Shown here: positions 45,735-57,900 of the stretch, piece by piece
Position numbering within the stretch: position 1 is the stretch's first letter
Layout: each line of letters opens with the position of its first letter
From: Edaphochlamys debaryana
Lineage: Eukaryota; Chlorophyta; Chlorophyceae; Chlamydomonadales
NCBI GenBank assembly: GCA_016858145.1
Contig: JAEHOE010000172.1
Coordinates: 124,001-188,000, forward strand
Length of the DNA: 64,000 bases
Direction: 5' to 3'
Position numbers and translations under genes: made by a program
Notes under the pieces: generated by a model
Told to the model about the DNA's origin: nothing
What the model saw: only the letters and a program-made list of their open reading frames with translations
Database searches by the model: none

Positions 45735-46696
45735 GGGTCGATGAGGGGTACCTCAGCCGTAGCTGTGGTAGTCCGGCCGGCTATGTCCGGCCGAGGCGGT
45801 CAGACGCCTAACGAGCGCACCACCTCGTGTAGTGCGGGGTTCCAATGGATTAATGGCCGGGTGCGAGCCCGCGTGTCGTGGTACGGGCTGGTGGTGGAGG
45901 GGGTTGAGGGCTGTACGGAGCCAGATTCGAACATAGGACCCCCTGGGGGGGACCACGACGAACCACGAGGCTCAGCCCTTTTCCTGCCTTCGGGCAGCCC
46001 TTGTCACTTGGCGGAGAGCGTCCCAAGGGACGGTGCACGCGACCGGACTGTCCCAAGCCGACTGCGCAGCCGAGGTGCTCTGCTACTGGTAGTGCCAGCA
46101 ACTTTGGCGCCTCTGCAGCGCCCTCACGTTTGGCGACCGCTCCCTTGGCATGCACACCATGCCCGAATATGTGTGGGCCTGAACAACCGCGCGACATGCA
46201 TCGCCCTCGTTCATGCATTGCAGCTGGAGCGGCCTCCTCCAGACGCTTGGGCTTAGGCTGACGACATGCCGGTCGTCGCGTCGGCAACTATCCTCGACCC
46301 TATGAATTTGCCCGCCACCAGCTGGTCCTAGCTAAGCTACGCAACTGGCCACGGCGCCCACCCGGAGCTCGCCCTCCTGACAGTCCAATGGACCTGCCGT
46401 ACGGTTCTAAGGGATACATGGCAGGAAGGCGCCTCACACAAGACTCCGTCACCAACCTACTGACTCTGCGTGCCTGCCAGAGACATATCAAACACATTAG
46501 GTCGCACCTTGGCACCCACGCTAGAAAGTAGGCGACCGGGACCCGCGTCAGTTTCCAGTCGCAGGAGTGAACGCCGCTCTGCCGTTTCCCACCCTCGGCT
46601 GCATTTAAGTATCCTGCTTCATTAGGTCACAGCAGCCTGGGGCAGGCTTAAAGCAGGACTAGCGGAGGGGCGTCGGCGCGCGGAGTCCGCACACAA

Positions 46697-49600
46697 ATGC
46701 GGCCCTCGCCCGCCCTCGCCGCGCTGCTGGCGCTGGCGGCTGTGGCGTCTGTGGCAGCCCAAGGCTTCGAGCCTGGGTCAACGGTGATTCCCCAGCGAGT
46801 CGCCCTGCCTACCGGTGCGTTCAAAGCCTAAAGTTTCGCTCCACATGGCGCACCCGACTGAGCTCACTCCTGAGGCAAAACGTACGCTTTCCCGTTCTGC
46901 CTTCAGGCTTTCGAGTCACCTGCTACGATGGCTACGAGCTGATCTTTACAAACGACCAGTATGCCGCGGATGGTGTCACAGTGGTCCAGGTGAGTCTTCA
47001 GCTTAGCGCCGGGTGTTGGCGCTAACGGCAACTCAAGGGCTTCTTGTCGCATGCGTTGCGCAGGACTTCTATCCCTACCCTGTCGGGCAGTGCAAGCTGT
47101 GCCCTGCGGGAACCGCCACCATGGACGGTGAGCGCTGGGCCTGTGATGCGCCCAGGTGTCGGGCGTTACCAGCCTTCATCTCGCTGGCAACTCACGCGGC
47201 TTGCGGAGCGTGAAGGAAAAAAGCCGACATTCCTGAGTTTCTTTGCCTACAGGATTCCGCTGCATTCCTTGCCCCTCGGGCTACTGGTCGGACGCTGGTG
47301 CTCGCGAGTGCACGGCCTGCATGCCGGGGTATATCACGAAGGTCCGTGGGCTGGGATGGAGTTGTTTCGAGGAGTCATGCAGCTACACCACTTGTCGCTG
47401 GGTGTTGTCGCTTGTTCTCGGGTCTAGACGGCCAAGGGAGCTCGAGGGGTCAGCGGGATGTCACATGTGCGCGACACTTCTCAGTATGTGCGGTCTCTGC
47501 AAACCACTCGGCCCACGGTATCAGGAGGGAGTTCACACAATCCCTCCGTGCCCCTCCGTCCTCTTCCGTGTCCCCTGCTGGCTCACTCCTGCCCCACCCC
47601 GTTTCTGCCACCCACATCCTACAGGGTGTTGCCCCCGCCAGTCCGGGCATCACTACTTACGACCAGGTCCAGAAACTCAACGCGGGCATTGCTTCGTGCA
47701 AGCAATGCCCTCCCGGCTACTTCCAGCCCAACCTGGCGGGCACTGTCTGCTTGCCGTGCCCTAGCGGTGAGCGAGCACCCACGTTTAATAAAGCTTGCGC
47801 ACCTGTTCAGACCCCTCCACACCTAACCCACATCGTCTTCGCGCAGGCTTCGTGTCCACGGTGGGTGCCACGCAGTGCACGCCCTGCGGCCCCGGCACCT
47901 TCCACGGCTTGGGCACGGGTCTCGCCGGCACTGGTGGGTGGGGTTGCAGGCACGGATGGCCGCCTGCTCCTGCCTAGACTCTTCTAACGTGCAGCATTGC
48001 AACTATTCTCAGGTGTGTACAACACCACCACGGCCGCCGACGGTACGACGACGTCCAGGGAGGCCACCAACGGGGAGGTCACCGCAGTCACGGGGGTGGT
48101 ACCCACGTCAGGCGCTGACTACTGTAAGTGGAGAGGGTGGCACCATGAACGCGCACTTGCCTTGTCTAGGCTGCTCATCCCTTTCCAACCAATTGCACCC
48201 GCAGTCACGCTGCCCAACACGTGCATCAAGTGCCCGGCCAACTTCTACCAGCCGCTGAGTGCCCAGGCCGCCACCGCCACCAGCGGTGATGGTGCTTTCA
48301 GCGCTTGCCGGTAAGCGGGTGTCCCCATCCCAACTTGAGATGTGCAGTACCGACGGCTTCAGTTCAGGATTACAGTTTTAGAGTCTTGGCCACAATGCCA
48401 CCAACCATGCACTGTTGTACCGTGTGCCTTGCAGGCGCTGCGAGGACGGCTGGTGGTCGGCCCCTGGCTCCGAGTCGTGCACCAAGTGCCCTGCCGGCTC
48501 CTACCGCAACAGCTACTTCGACGGCTCGCTTCAGCTTGTGGCCCCTGGCATTGCGCCGGTCTACGAGTACGCCGCCGCCATGGACACCGACACTCTTGTC
48601 TCTGGGAACAGGTGCTTCAAGTGCCCCAAGGGCACCTACGCCCCCGTGGACGGCATGTCGACCTGCCTGCCCTGCCCCGCCGGCACCTTCGCCAGCTCCA
48701 CGGGGTCGACCGCATGCAACCGCTGCAACAACGGCACCAACTCGCTGTACGGCCTGCGCACCCAGCAGCTGTCGTGGGACACGGTCAACGCCGCTACACT
48801 CACGCCGCTCAAGCTCTATACGATCAGCGGTTACGACCAGGGCGACGGCGTTTGGAAGCTGCTTCGCACTGGCGCGGACGAGCGGTTCTGGCTGGCGGCC
48901 AAGGGCGATGCGTGCCAGCCCAACCTGCCCGGCTACTTCACCGACGTGGCCGGCCTGCCAATCCAGCTGCCCTGCCGCCCCGGCACCTTTATGGCGCCGG
49001 GCGAGACCCAGAAGAACTTCTGCAAGACTTGTGTCTTTGGAACCTTCAACGAGGACTTCGCGCAACGTGAGTACTGGACGAGGACAGTGTGAGGGGTCTG
49101 TTTGGAAGCTGTAGCACCGCATGTCTTGCACCAGCTGATGCCACACGGCCGCGAGCGAGGCTTATCCGACTTCTCTGCTCCCTCCGCAGCGGTCTGCAAG
49201 GCCTGCTGGCCCGGCTCCTACGCTGACGAGATTGGCATGCGCAAGTGCCTCATCACGCAGCCCGGCTACTACACCAACCCTGATCCGGCCGCCGTCAACG
49301 CCACATACGACGTCACCGCCGTCACGGCCACTACCGAGCCGGGCACCGGCGGTGCTGCTGTTCCGCTGGTAGTGGGCGCGCGCGACCCCACCCCCGCTGG
49401 CATGGGCTTTTACCAGAACGTTGCAGAGAAGTCGTTCGCAATCCGCTGCCTTCCTGGCTCCTACGCCGACGTCGTGGGCCTGCCCGTCTGCAAGCAGTGC
49501 CAGGCCGGCCGCTTCCAGGATGCCGAGGGCCAGGCCGTGTGCTACGAGTGCGATGCCGGCTTCTACTCGGGCTACGGCGCCGTCAACTGCGTGGAGTGCC

Positions 49601-50349
49601 CCGCCGGCTCCATCACGCCCAAGAAGGGCACCTCCCGCTGCTCCAAGTGCTCTCCCGGCTTCTACGCCAACCGTGACTCGGCCGCCACCGAGTGCCGCGC
49701 CTGCCCCCGCGGCTGGTTCGGCCCCTACGCCGGCGCCTTCTCGTCCGACGGCTTTGGCCCCGGCGGCCCCCGCGGCTGCTACCAATGCGCCTTCGATTTC
49801 TTCACCAACCGCCCCGGCATGGACAACTGCACGGCCTGCCCGCCCATGGACGTGGGCGGTGGCGTCATGGTGCCGACCTGCACGGAGACGCCCGGCTCGC
49901 AGCGCTGCAAGCCCTGCGCGCTGCTGGTCAACCTGCAGGTCAACCGCTCCTCTACCAACGTCCCGCCGCCTCCGGCGCCCTCGCCCTCGCCTCCACCGCC
50001 GCCCAGCCCCCTGCCGCCCAGCCCCCCGCCGCCCAGCCCCAAGCCGCCCAGCCCGGACCCGCCCTCCCCCAAGCCTCCCAGCCCCTCGCCGCCCAGCCCC
50101 GAGCCGCCCAGCCCCGTGCCTCCCAGCCCCCAGCCGCCCAGCCCTCTGCCGCCCAGCCCCAAGCCGCCCAGCCCGCACCCGTCGCCCAAGCCGCCTGGTG
50201 CCCCGTCGCTGCCCAACAACACGGGCAACAACCCCGCTGGCGACCCCAACGGCCGTCGCCTGCTGCGCGCTCCCTCGGCGGACGAGACCAAGCGCCTCTT
50301 GGACCTGGTCCGGACCGAGCTTGTGGAGGAGGAGGAGGACGACGAGTAG
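46697..50349 (+). CDS. Secreted GCC2/GCC3 cysteine-rich protein with hydroxyproline-rich stalk
   Basis: Ten exons join in phase to 863 residues: 46697-46814, 46907-46989, 47064-47127, 47253-47341, 47625-47766, 47847-47933, 48013-48123, 48205-48310, 48435-49066, 49190-50349. A signal peptide (MRPSPALAALLALAAVASVAAQG) is followed by about fifteen ephrin-receptor-like GCC2/GCC3 units, CxxCPxG(T/S/Y)xxxxxG, such as CKLCPAGTATMDG, CIPCPSGYWSDAG and CTKCPAGSYRN. Residues about 735-815 are a PPSP-rich extensin-like stretch that would carry hydroxyproline glycosylation. The tail is RRLLRAPSADETKRLLDL and ends in EEEEDDE. No transmembrane helix was seen after the signal peptide. The composition fits a volvocine cell-wall or extracellular-matrix glycoprotein; the specific role is unknown. 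The small 5' exons cut between or within Cys-rich units. Confidence 0.85.
49964..50205 (+). repeat. PPSP-coding proline-rich repeat
   Basis: CCGCCCAGCCCC-type units encode alternating SPPPPSP, KPPSP, EPPSP, VPPSP and similar pentads near the C-terminus of the GCC2/GCC3 protein, a typical algal hydroxyproline-rich stalk. Confidence 0.9.
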
Positions 50350-53300
50350 GCGATTCACAATCCCTGCCTCTACGGTGGCTCTGTGCCTCCCGCCGTCTGC
50401 GGGAAGCTAGGAGCTTGGACCGTGGGGTTGTTACGCTGCTCCGCTTTTTAGAGCAGCAGCGTCGGGCGGTTTGTGGCAGTCAGCGCTGCGCAACCGCCTG
50501 CAGGGGAGGCTTGTCGACGGCGTTGGGAGGTGGACGGCGTTTGTTGGCGAGGGCACCACGTTGGGAGGCCAAGGCCCGACAGCGGGAGGGCGTTAGTGTG
50601 GTGGCAGCACCCGTCGGGCAACCGCAGTCGGTTGCAGCGCTCCTTTCGTGCACGCAATGCGCTGCTACGGGCCGGCCGCATGGGTTTGGAATTGGCAGCT
50701 TGGGGATAGTGGTTGTGGGTGCAGTATGCTGCAGGGGTGTGCCCCGATTCATCTCGGCTTCATCGGGATCATGCCGCTTAGCAAGGCAAAGCAAGGCTGC
50801 GAGCTGGAAAGCTCTGCGGCGCCCAGCCGTGCCGCGCTCCATCTGGCAGCGGCAGGCGAGATCCCTTATCGGGCACCCTGCGATGCGGGTCTAGTACGGA
50901 GGGGGGTCACGGGCCGAGGGCGCTGAGCATGGGGGCAAGCGCCGGCGCAGAACCGCCACGCCTGTGCGCGTGTGCGATGTGCCATGCGAGCAAGCATGGG
51001 CTTGACGGGGCTGGCGGTTTATGGTGTTGAGGGCACCAGTGAAGGAGCTTACAGATTCGGGTCTCTTGACATCTGGCTTCCAGCGAGGCCGGGCAAGGAC
51101 GAGTTGCAACAGGGGCGGGCGCCGGGGGGGGTGTGCCCACGCTCGCCAAGTGGCGGGCGTCGGTGCCTATTTTCATTCGTGTGTCGTGTGTTGCTGCGAC
51201 GATGTGAGCGGTGTGCCCCCCTATTTGTGCTCGCCTGATGCGATGCCTGCGGGCTGCCGGACACCTACCGACTCCAGGGACACACCAAGGCATAACAAAT
51301 AAGTTGACTCGTGACGGCGCACAGGCAGTTGACGGGGTCTGCTCTATTCATGAATGAGTTGACTGGCCGTGATCATCAGGTTGGGGCCTTATGGGTTGTA
51401 CGTGAGATTCTCTGGGGGGTATGCGCCCGCAAGTGGCCAGCTTGGGCCAACACTACACAAATACTAGCCGGAACCAACCGTTCTCTGCATCTTTCCTCAG
51501 GAGCGTGCCTGTCTCTCCTCTTGCTCGCTGGGCTGGGTGCCAGCACATGGCGCCGCCTCTGTGCGGGCGGTCGAGGGCGCTGCGCCTCCTGCGCAACCGG
51601 CCTTGCCTGATGGGGCTCGCTCCCCTCGGCAAATGTAAGCCACGGTTCCTGAACCTGATTCCGGTTTCCCTCGCCTCTCGAAGATGCCCCCTCGCAGCTT
51701 GGTCGTAGCCCACGCTCAGAGCAACAGGTAGAACTGCAGGATTAGGATGCGATGGAACCGCAGCCAGAAGGGGAGGGGCCGTGCCTACGCGCCAGTTACA
51801 TGCCATCGGGAGAGATGGCAGGATCTCACTAGTGATCTCCGCGGCCTCATCCTGACCTCATTGATCCCTTCCATGTCGGTTCCTGCAACATCGTCATGCA
51901 TCATGCAGAGAACCACACCTCCGCTTGCAATTGGCTGTCACGTGGATGGATGACCTTGCTCTTCATGCACGCCTCCCAGTCCCCTCCTCCCCTCCTACGG
52001 TCCTGCCGGTTGTTTGCGCATTCGTACCGCCCTGTAGCATGCGATAATCTTGGTGCTTCTTGCTAAGGGCATTACTCAAGACTGCCGCATGTTCCTTGTG
52101 CCGCGGTGGTCATTGCCTCTGGCCACCTCCGTCGCCACCCTGCCTGTGGATACTCACCGATGGTTCGTGCGAATGGTGACTTCGCTGCGTGCCTGGACGC
52201 CCCCAACTCCATCTCCCTCTCTCGCAGACAACAAGTAAGGTTAGGGCCAGGAGCCCGGAGCAGCCTGGAGCTAGAAGGAGCTGTAATGAGCTTGCCTGCC
52301 AGTGGGATGCAGGGGCTCAGCAGCCCAGGCCGGTCCTTCCATGCGGGGGTGATGGCGCTAGCAGCCGCGCGTGGGAATCTGGGGAGAGCGTTCAAGGCAA
52401 TACTTTAAGACGGCCGTGGGATCTGGCTCATCTGGGCCAGACCCCTGCCTCTGGGTCCACGACCAGCCTTTCAGCTCGAAAGCCCTCCAGCCCCGCCTCC
52501 AGCGCCCCGCCCTGGGCCCTGGGCCCTGCCCCGCCGCTCGACCCCTGCCAAAGTTGAATCCTAGTCTGCGGTGAGACTGGCCTATTGTGGCGCTGGGTCC
52601 AGGTGGGCTGTGAGTCTAAGGGCCTGGGCGAAGACCTGGGGCCAAGCCAAATCCCGAGCGTTTGGTCTTGCGGGTTGCGGGACCGCAGCGGGACTTGCGG
52701 CTGGACAGGCTGTATGCAGCAGCTGCTGGACGCTGTGCTTTACACAGCAACAACTCCTGACGCGCGTGGTGCTGGGAATCCTTCGTTGGCTGCATGCCGA
52801 CAGTTACGGCAGAGCAAGCCGGGGGCTGTGCCCACACAGGCTTACGCATCGAGGTGTGAGGCATCGGTCGGGGCCCACACGACAGCCTAGGTCGCCGAGA
52901 TTGTGTGTTACAGCTTACAGGTGCATGTCGGCACCCCAGAGTGGGTTACCCGCCCCAAGGCTGGCTGGTGTCAGTGCTTTCTTGCCCATACATGCATGCG
53001 TCAATTCGTGCCTCCAACGCACGTCCCCCTCCGTCCGAAGAAGAAAGGGCGACCGGTGTGTCGGGGCTCCAAAGGCTCTGGCCCCGTCTGCCGCATCCGG
53101 GGGCGGACCCAGCTCTCGGCCGCGACCCATCGCCCGCTCGCCCCGCACATGCATGCTAGGAAGTTCCAAATACACACAGCAAAACGCGCAATGAAGCAAA
53201 AGGTCATCACGCTACGGTAGACAGGGCAGCTCGGGCCGACCAGGAGGGACCGACCACCACCTGCTGCCCGTGTTAAGGTCAGGACAGGGTCATCCATGCA

Positions 53301-54950
53301 CGTCGGCCGCAAACACACGGCAGGGTCTCGAGCCCGCGCACGTGAGGGCATGCCCCGAACGACGTCAAGTCAGAAAGCGCTAGCAAGCAAAGCACACGAC
53401 CGTGTAAAAGAAAGACGCCTCGGCAACACCCCCACAAGCAACGCTGCCAACTCCACAGGTCCAGGCCCACGTCGGTTCTTCTGTCAACCGCGTCCCTGCA
53501 GGCAAGGCGATTACCCTGGGCACGTGCGCGCAATCCTGACAGCCGGAGGCAGCAGCCCTGTCATGCGCCCTGTCATGCGCCCGGCATAACGTCACGCCCG
53601 ACTCATCGCATGCGGTGGTACGCCCCGGTCCGCACGCTCATCACCCCTCTCAGCTTCACCCAACTCGTACATAGCACGAACGAAACAAACTATAACTTAT
53701 GACGTGTTCATGATAAATCACGCCACTGCGCGGGATAGCTGCGGTCATGTGTTCGCCTCGAACCCAGCGGCGTTGTGCACACCGCGCAGATGACATTCTT
53801 GCTCGTGTTGGCCGTTGCAGGCTGTGCGATGTCAGTCAGTGGGTAAACCGCGCGGCGGAGCGACATGCGGGTGCGATGCCTCCCAACCGTATCTATACCG
53901 CCGTGCATGTCGTACACGCATGCACGGCATTGCAGCACTCGCTAAGCACCTCGGCGTTGCTTAGCCTCCACAACCTTCACCGCCCGCTGCGCACAAACCC
54001 CCGGGCCCCATACTGCGTTTGTCTTCTCCGCACGCTGCCAGAACCCAACGCGGATGAATGTCGTAGGACCATCCAACAACAGCAAATTAACTTAGTACCG
54101 CTCACGTGGATCCCACGCAACCTAGCTCAAGAAGGCCCCTCGCGCTTTGCCGTGCGCCCGCTGCAGCGGAGGTCGGAGGGGTCGTTGCGTGTTGCAGCAA
54201 CGCATTTTCCCGCCACCTCTACTGCGGTGGTACGGACGCCAATATGCCCTGCGCCCAGCCGAACCCTCGCCATTGCTCGCAGCAAGAGGTGTTAGGGCAG
54301 GAGCGCCCGCCCTAAGCTTCCATTGGTCATACATGTGGCCCAGACCCATCCCAACTCCGACGATGACTCTCCCGGCAACTCCCTTTCAGCAGTCCCCTCC
54401 TCTGCCGCAGCCCCCACCAACAAGGGCACATGGACCCGAAAAACAAAATGGATCCAAGACGCAACAACCCTAAACAGAAGCCTCCACGGTACGGTAAGCG
54501 AAGCATCACTCGCAAACGGCAGTCGCACACGCAGATTGGGTCTTGGGCTTGCAAGCCCCTCCACCTCCGATTCGCCTGGGTAGGTACGGACCTTCTTCGT
54601 ATCACATTGCACGGCTCGCGCCATCTCTCATCACGTTGTACGGCACACGGCGCCAAGGCACGCCGCGACGCGCCCTCCTGCTTGCTCTCGTGCGGCCCCT
54701 GCCCTCCCGGGGCAGCGGCGCGGAGCACCCGCGTGCCCAGCACCGCCGCTCCCTCGGCGCTCATGCACGCGGCAGCCAATGCCCCCCAGGGCCTGCCGGG
54801 CACCGCCGGAGCCGCCTTCTCCGGCACGCTTCGTCGCCGGCAGGCGGCCCGGCGGCCCAGCAGCGTCGGGCTTGGGCGCGGGCCGCTGGGGCCCCCCTCT
54901 CGAGGCGGCTCGGGCCCGCGGGCCGCCGCTCCGTCCTCCGTACTCAGTCC
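50350..54950. other. Gene-poor region between the GCC2/GCC3 gene and EF-hand gene A
   Basis: About 4.6 kb with no supported coding gene; base composition is less GC-biased than in the genes. It holds the 3' UTRs of two convergent genes. A TGTAA at 51634-51638 (plus) is a distant candidate end for the GCC2/GCC3 transcript. A short tandem duplication (CTGTCATGCGCC, twice) lies at about 53560-53582. Confidence 0.5.
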
Positions 54951-57900
54951 TCAGTCCACGGGGACCAGCCCGTCCATTACGAAGGTGGTGAAGGGCTGCA
55001 GGGCAGAAGTGGGTGGGGAGATGGGGAGGGAGGGGGCGTGTCAGCGGAGCCCAGTGGGGCTTCAGTACTCGCCTGACCCTAATACCCCTAATCGTTCCAC
55101 CCTGGCCCTGGCCCTGCCCCGCCCCCGAACCCGCCTCGGGGCCCCCGCCTGCACCGCATCCAGGCCCCCCTCCACACGTGCCGGCATAGCATACACACAC
55201 CATCTTCCCCCTCCTCCCCCCCCTCACCCCTTCCCCTTCCACCCGGCCACACCTGCACCGCGTCCAGGCCCTCCGCCCCGGCCGGCGGCTCGGGGTGGGC
55301 CCCGTGCGTGGGGTCGCTCCAGGCCGCCATGCCCGACATAGACGCCATGCCCGTGCCCGTGCCCGTGCCCGATGCCATGCCCGTTCCCGTTCCCATGCCC
55401 GTGCCCGTGCCGCCTCCCCCTCCGAAGGTCCGCGGCGCGGCCCCGGGCGACGACAGCACCGCCGGCCCCAGCTCAAACACGCTGGGCCCCACGCTCCCCG
55501 CCACGTCGCCGCGGGGGCTCAGCGTGAGCCGCGCCGCGCCGCCCGGCGACGACAGCTGCGGCGGCGCGCTGCCGCCCGCGCCCACGTCGATCCCGAGGCC
55601 CAGGCCGCGAGCGAGCGAGAGCGGGACCGAGCCGTTGCCGGCGAGGCGCGAGGGCGGCTGCGGCAGGTCGCCGAAGCCTGCCATGGAGCTGCGGCGGGAG
55701 TTGCCCGGGGACATGCCGCTGGTGGACGCGCGGGCCATTAGCCCGCCCGCGACGCGGCCCGTGCCCGGCAGGTCCTCGGATAGGAGCGGGGCCCCCGCTT
55801 GGCCCCCGCTGAGGCCCTGGAGGGAGGAGCGGTGGTTGCCGGCGCCGATGAGTGGCGAGCCGCAGTTGGGGGTTGCGCCGCCGAGGCGGTTGGAGCCCTG
55901 GCGGCGCATGCTGTTGTACGGACCGTTGGTGCCGTAGGAGCCGTTGGGACCGTTGGGGTTGGAGTAGCCCGTGCCCGTGGTGGGCGTGCTGTGCGCGTCC
56001 AGCGTGATTGCTGACGCGGACGCCACGGAGCACGTGGAGCCGTGGCGGCCGAGCGGCGACGGGCAGACCGGCGCCGTACCGTTGTTGTACAGCAGGCTGC
56101 CGCCGGCGATGTTGGGGCCCGAGTTGGGCCCGCCCGGGCCCACGCTCATGCCGTTGCCGCTGCCGCCGCAGCCGCCGCCGTCGACGGCGCTGAGGCAGCC
56201 GGTGGAGGAGCGGCCGGTGAGTCGGGGGGAGGCGGGGCGGGGGGAGGAGGTGGCGAGGCCGTTGGTGGTTGACCCCCGCTTGAGCGGCAGCCGGCCCGTG
56301 TCGCCGTTGCCCCAGGGGAAGGGCAGGATCGCCTCGGCCATAGGAAACGGTTCCACCTCGGTCCCCTCGGGCCCGCTCAACATGTTGCTGCCATTCGCAT
56401 TTCCGTTGGCGGCTCCGTTGCCATTCTGCTGGCCCGAGGTGAACGGCGAGGGCGGCGTTGCTGCCCCGGCCGGCGTGAGCGGGGCAGCGGGGCTCACGGC
56501 CGACACCCGCCCGCTGACGGCACCCACGCCCGCGCCCGGGTTGCTCTGCCGCTTCTTGGCGTTGGACGCGCGCTGCTTCATGGAGGCCTTGACGCCCGTG
56601 TCGGCGCCCCGCTCCGCCGCGTCCTCGCCCGAGCGCCGGAACATGGCGTACTCGTCGATGACGCCGCCCTGGGGTGGGGGAGGGGTGGGTGGATGGGGGA
56701 AGGCGTGTGTCAGTCGCTGCTCTCGTTTTCCCAGCTACACGAGCAGCTGGCGTTTCCCAGCTTCACGAGCAGCTGGTAGTAGATAAGGGGTTTGCTGTCG
56801 TGAGAAGTGCGCAGTCGTGCCATGAGTGCGGCGCGGGAAGCTGGAGGCCATGGTCAGAGGCACCCCAACAAACGGAGCCTCGGGGCCCCGGCCCTCCAGT
56901 CCTCCTCACCTGCGCTGCGCCGACCTCGCCCTCCGCCTCCTCGCCCTCCCCGTCCTCCTCCCCGCCCTCGCAGCTGATGGCGTCGTCCTCCTCCTCCTCC
57001 TCGTCGCACATCTCCACCACGATGCGCTCCATGCCCCACAGGAAGAGCTTGAAGCTGATCTTGCCCTCCTTGGTCCAGTCCAGCTGCGGGAGGGGGGGTG
57101 GGGTGAAAGGGGTGCGGTCAGCAAAGAGGATGCGACAGCTGGCGGTCCGCACACGTCGGACGGTGGTAGCAACGTGGTAGCCACGCCCAGTCGTGTCCGT
57201 TCCCGCCTCTCCTTTTACTTACAAAACGCTAGCTCCAATCGCGCACATCCTTCCTCCCCGTCTGCTGTATACCTCCGGACTTTACTCCGCTTTCTTTCCC
57301 TCCCCCACCTACCCCAGCGCCCCCTTCCTCCCCCCAGAATACCACCGCACCTGCTCGAACAGCTGGTCCGCCAGCGACTGCTCCCCTTCCCCTCTTGTCC
57401 CTGTGACCCTTCCCCCTTCCCTCCTTCTTCCCTAACCCCTCCCAGCCCCCCCCCCCCCTTCCCTCAACACACCTGCTCGAACAGCTGGTCCGCCAGCGAC
57501 TTCGAGGCGCTGCGCCCAAACACCCGCGTGCCGCTCTTGAGCGCCATGGCCAGCTCCTTGCGCTCGATGCAGCCGTCCAGCGAGGAGTCGAAGAACATGA
57601 AGGAGCGCTCCAGGATGTTGAGGCAGGCGCGGACCTGCAGGCGGGGGTGGGGGTGGGTTGGTTTCGAAGCTGAGCGGGAGAGCGTCTTTTGGGGGTGAAG
57701 GGAATTGGAAGGGGGTTGCGGTACAGCAGGGGAGGAGGTTCGCCCTCTGTCCTCAGCCCTTGTGGCGGCAGCCGGCAGGCAGGCGGGGAAGGCGAGCACA
57801 AGGTGGCTGCCGCCCGGCCAGGCCGCGGGTCGTGAGAGGGGACGAGGCACACCCCTGCACTACATCACATGCGGCAGCCGCCCTCCGGCTCCACCCGTGT

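Larger units (their letters stand above)
45056..46696. other. Intergenic region between cyclase copy 3 and the GCC2/GCC3 gene
   Basis: About 1.6 kb. It contains a run of 19 C at 45256-45274, a TGTAA at 45730-45734 that could end the copy 3 transcript, and the promoter of the next gene. An open frame at 45741-46256 has no domain or splice support. Confidence 0.5.

Noticed and set aside
45900..45985. tRNA-like box on the minus strand (GTTCGAATC)
   Set aside because: The bases around it do not pair as a T-arm and no D- or anticodon arm could be placed.
45741..46256. Plus-strand open frame of 171 codons before the GCC2/GCC3 gene
   Set aside because: No recognisable domain and no intron structure; composition is typical of intergenic DNA here.
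49162..50358. 398-codon open frame antisense to the GCC2/GCC3 gene
   Set aside because: Repetitive Arg/Gly/Ala composition arises from the reverse of the Cys- and Pro-rich coding strand; no start or domain support.
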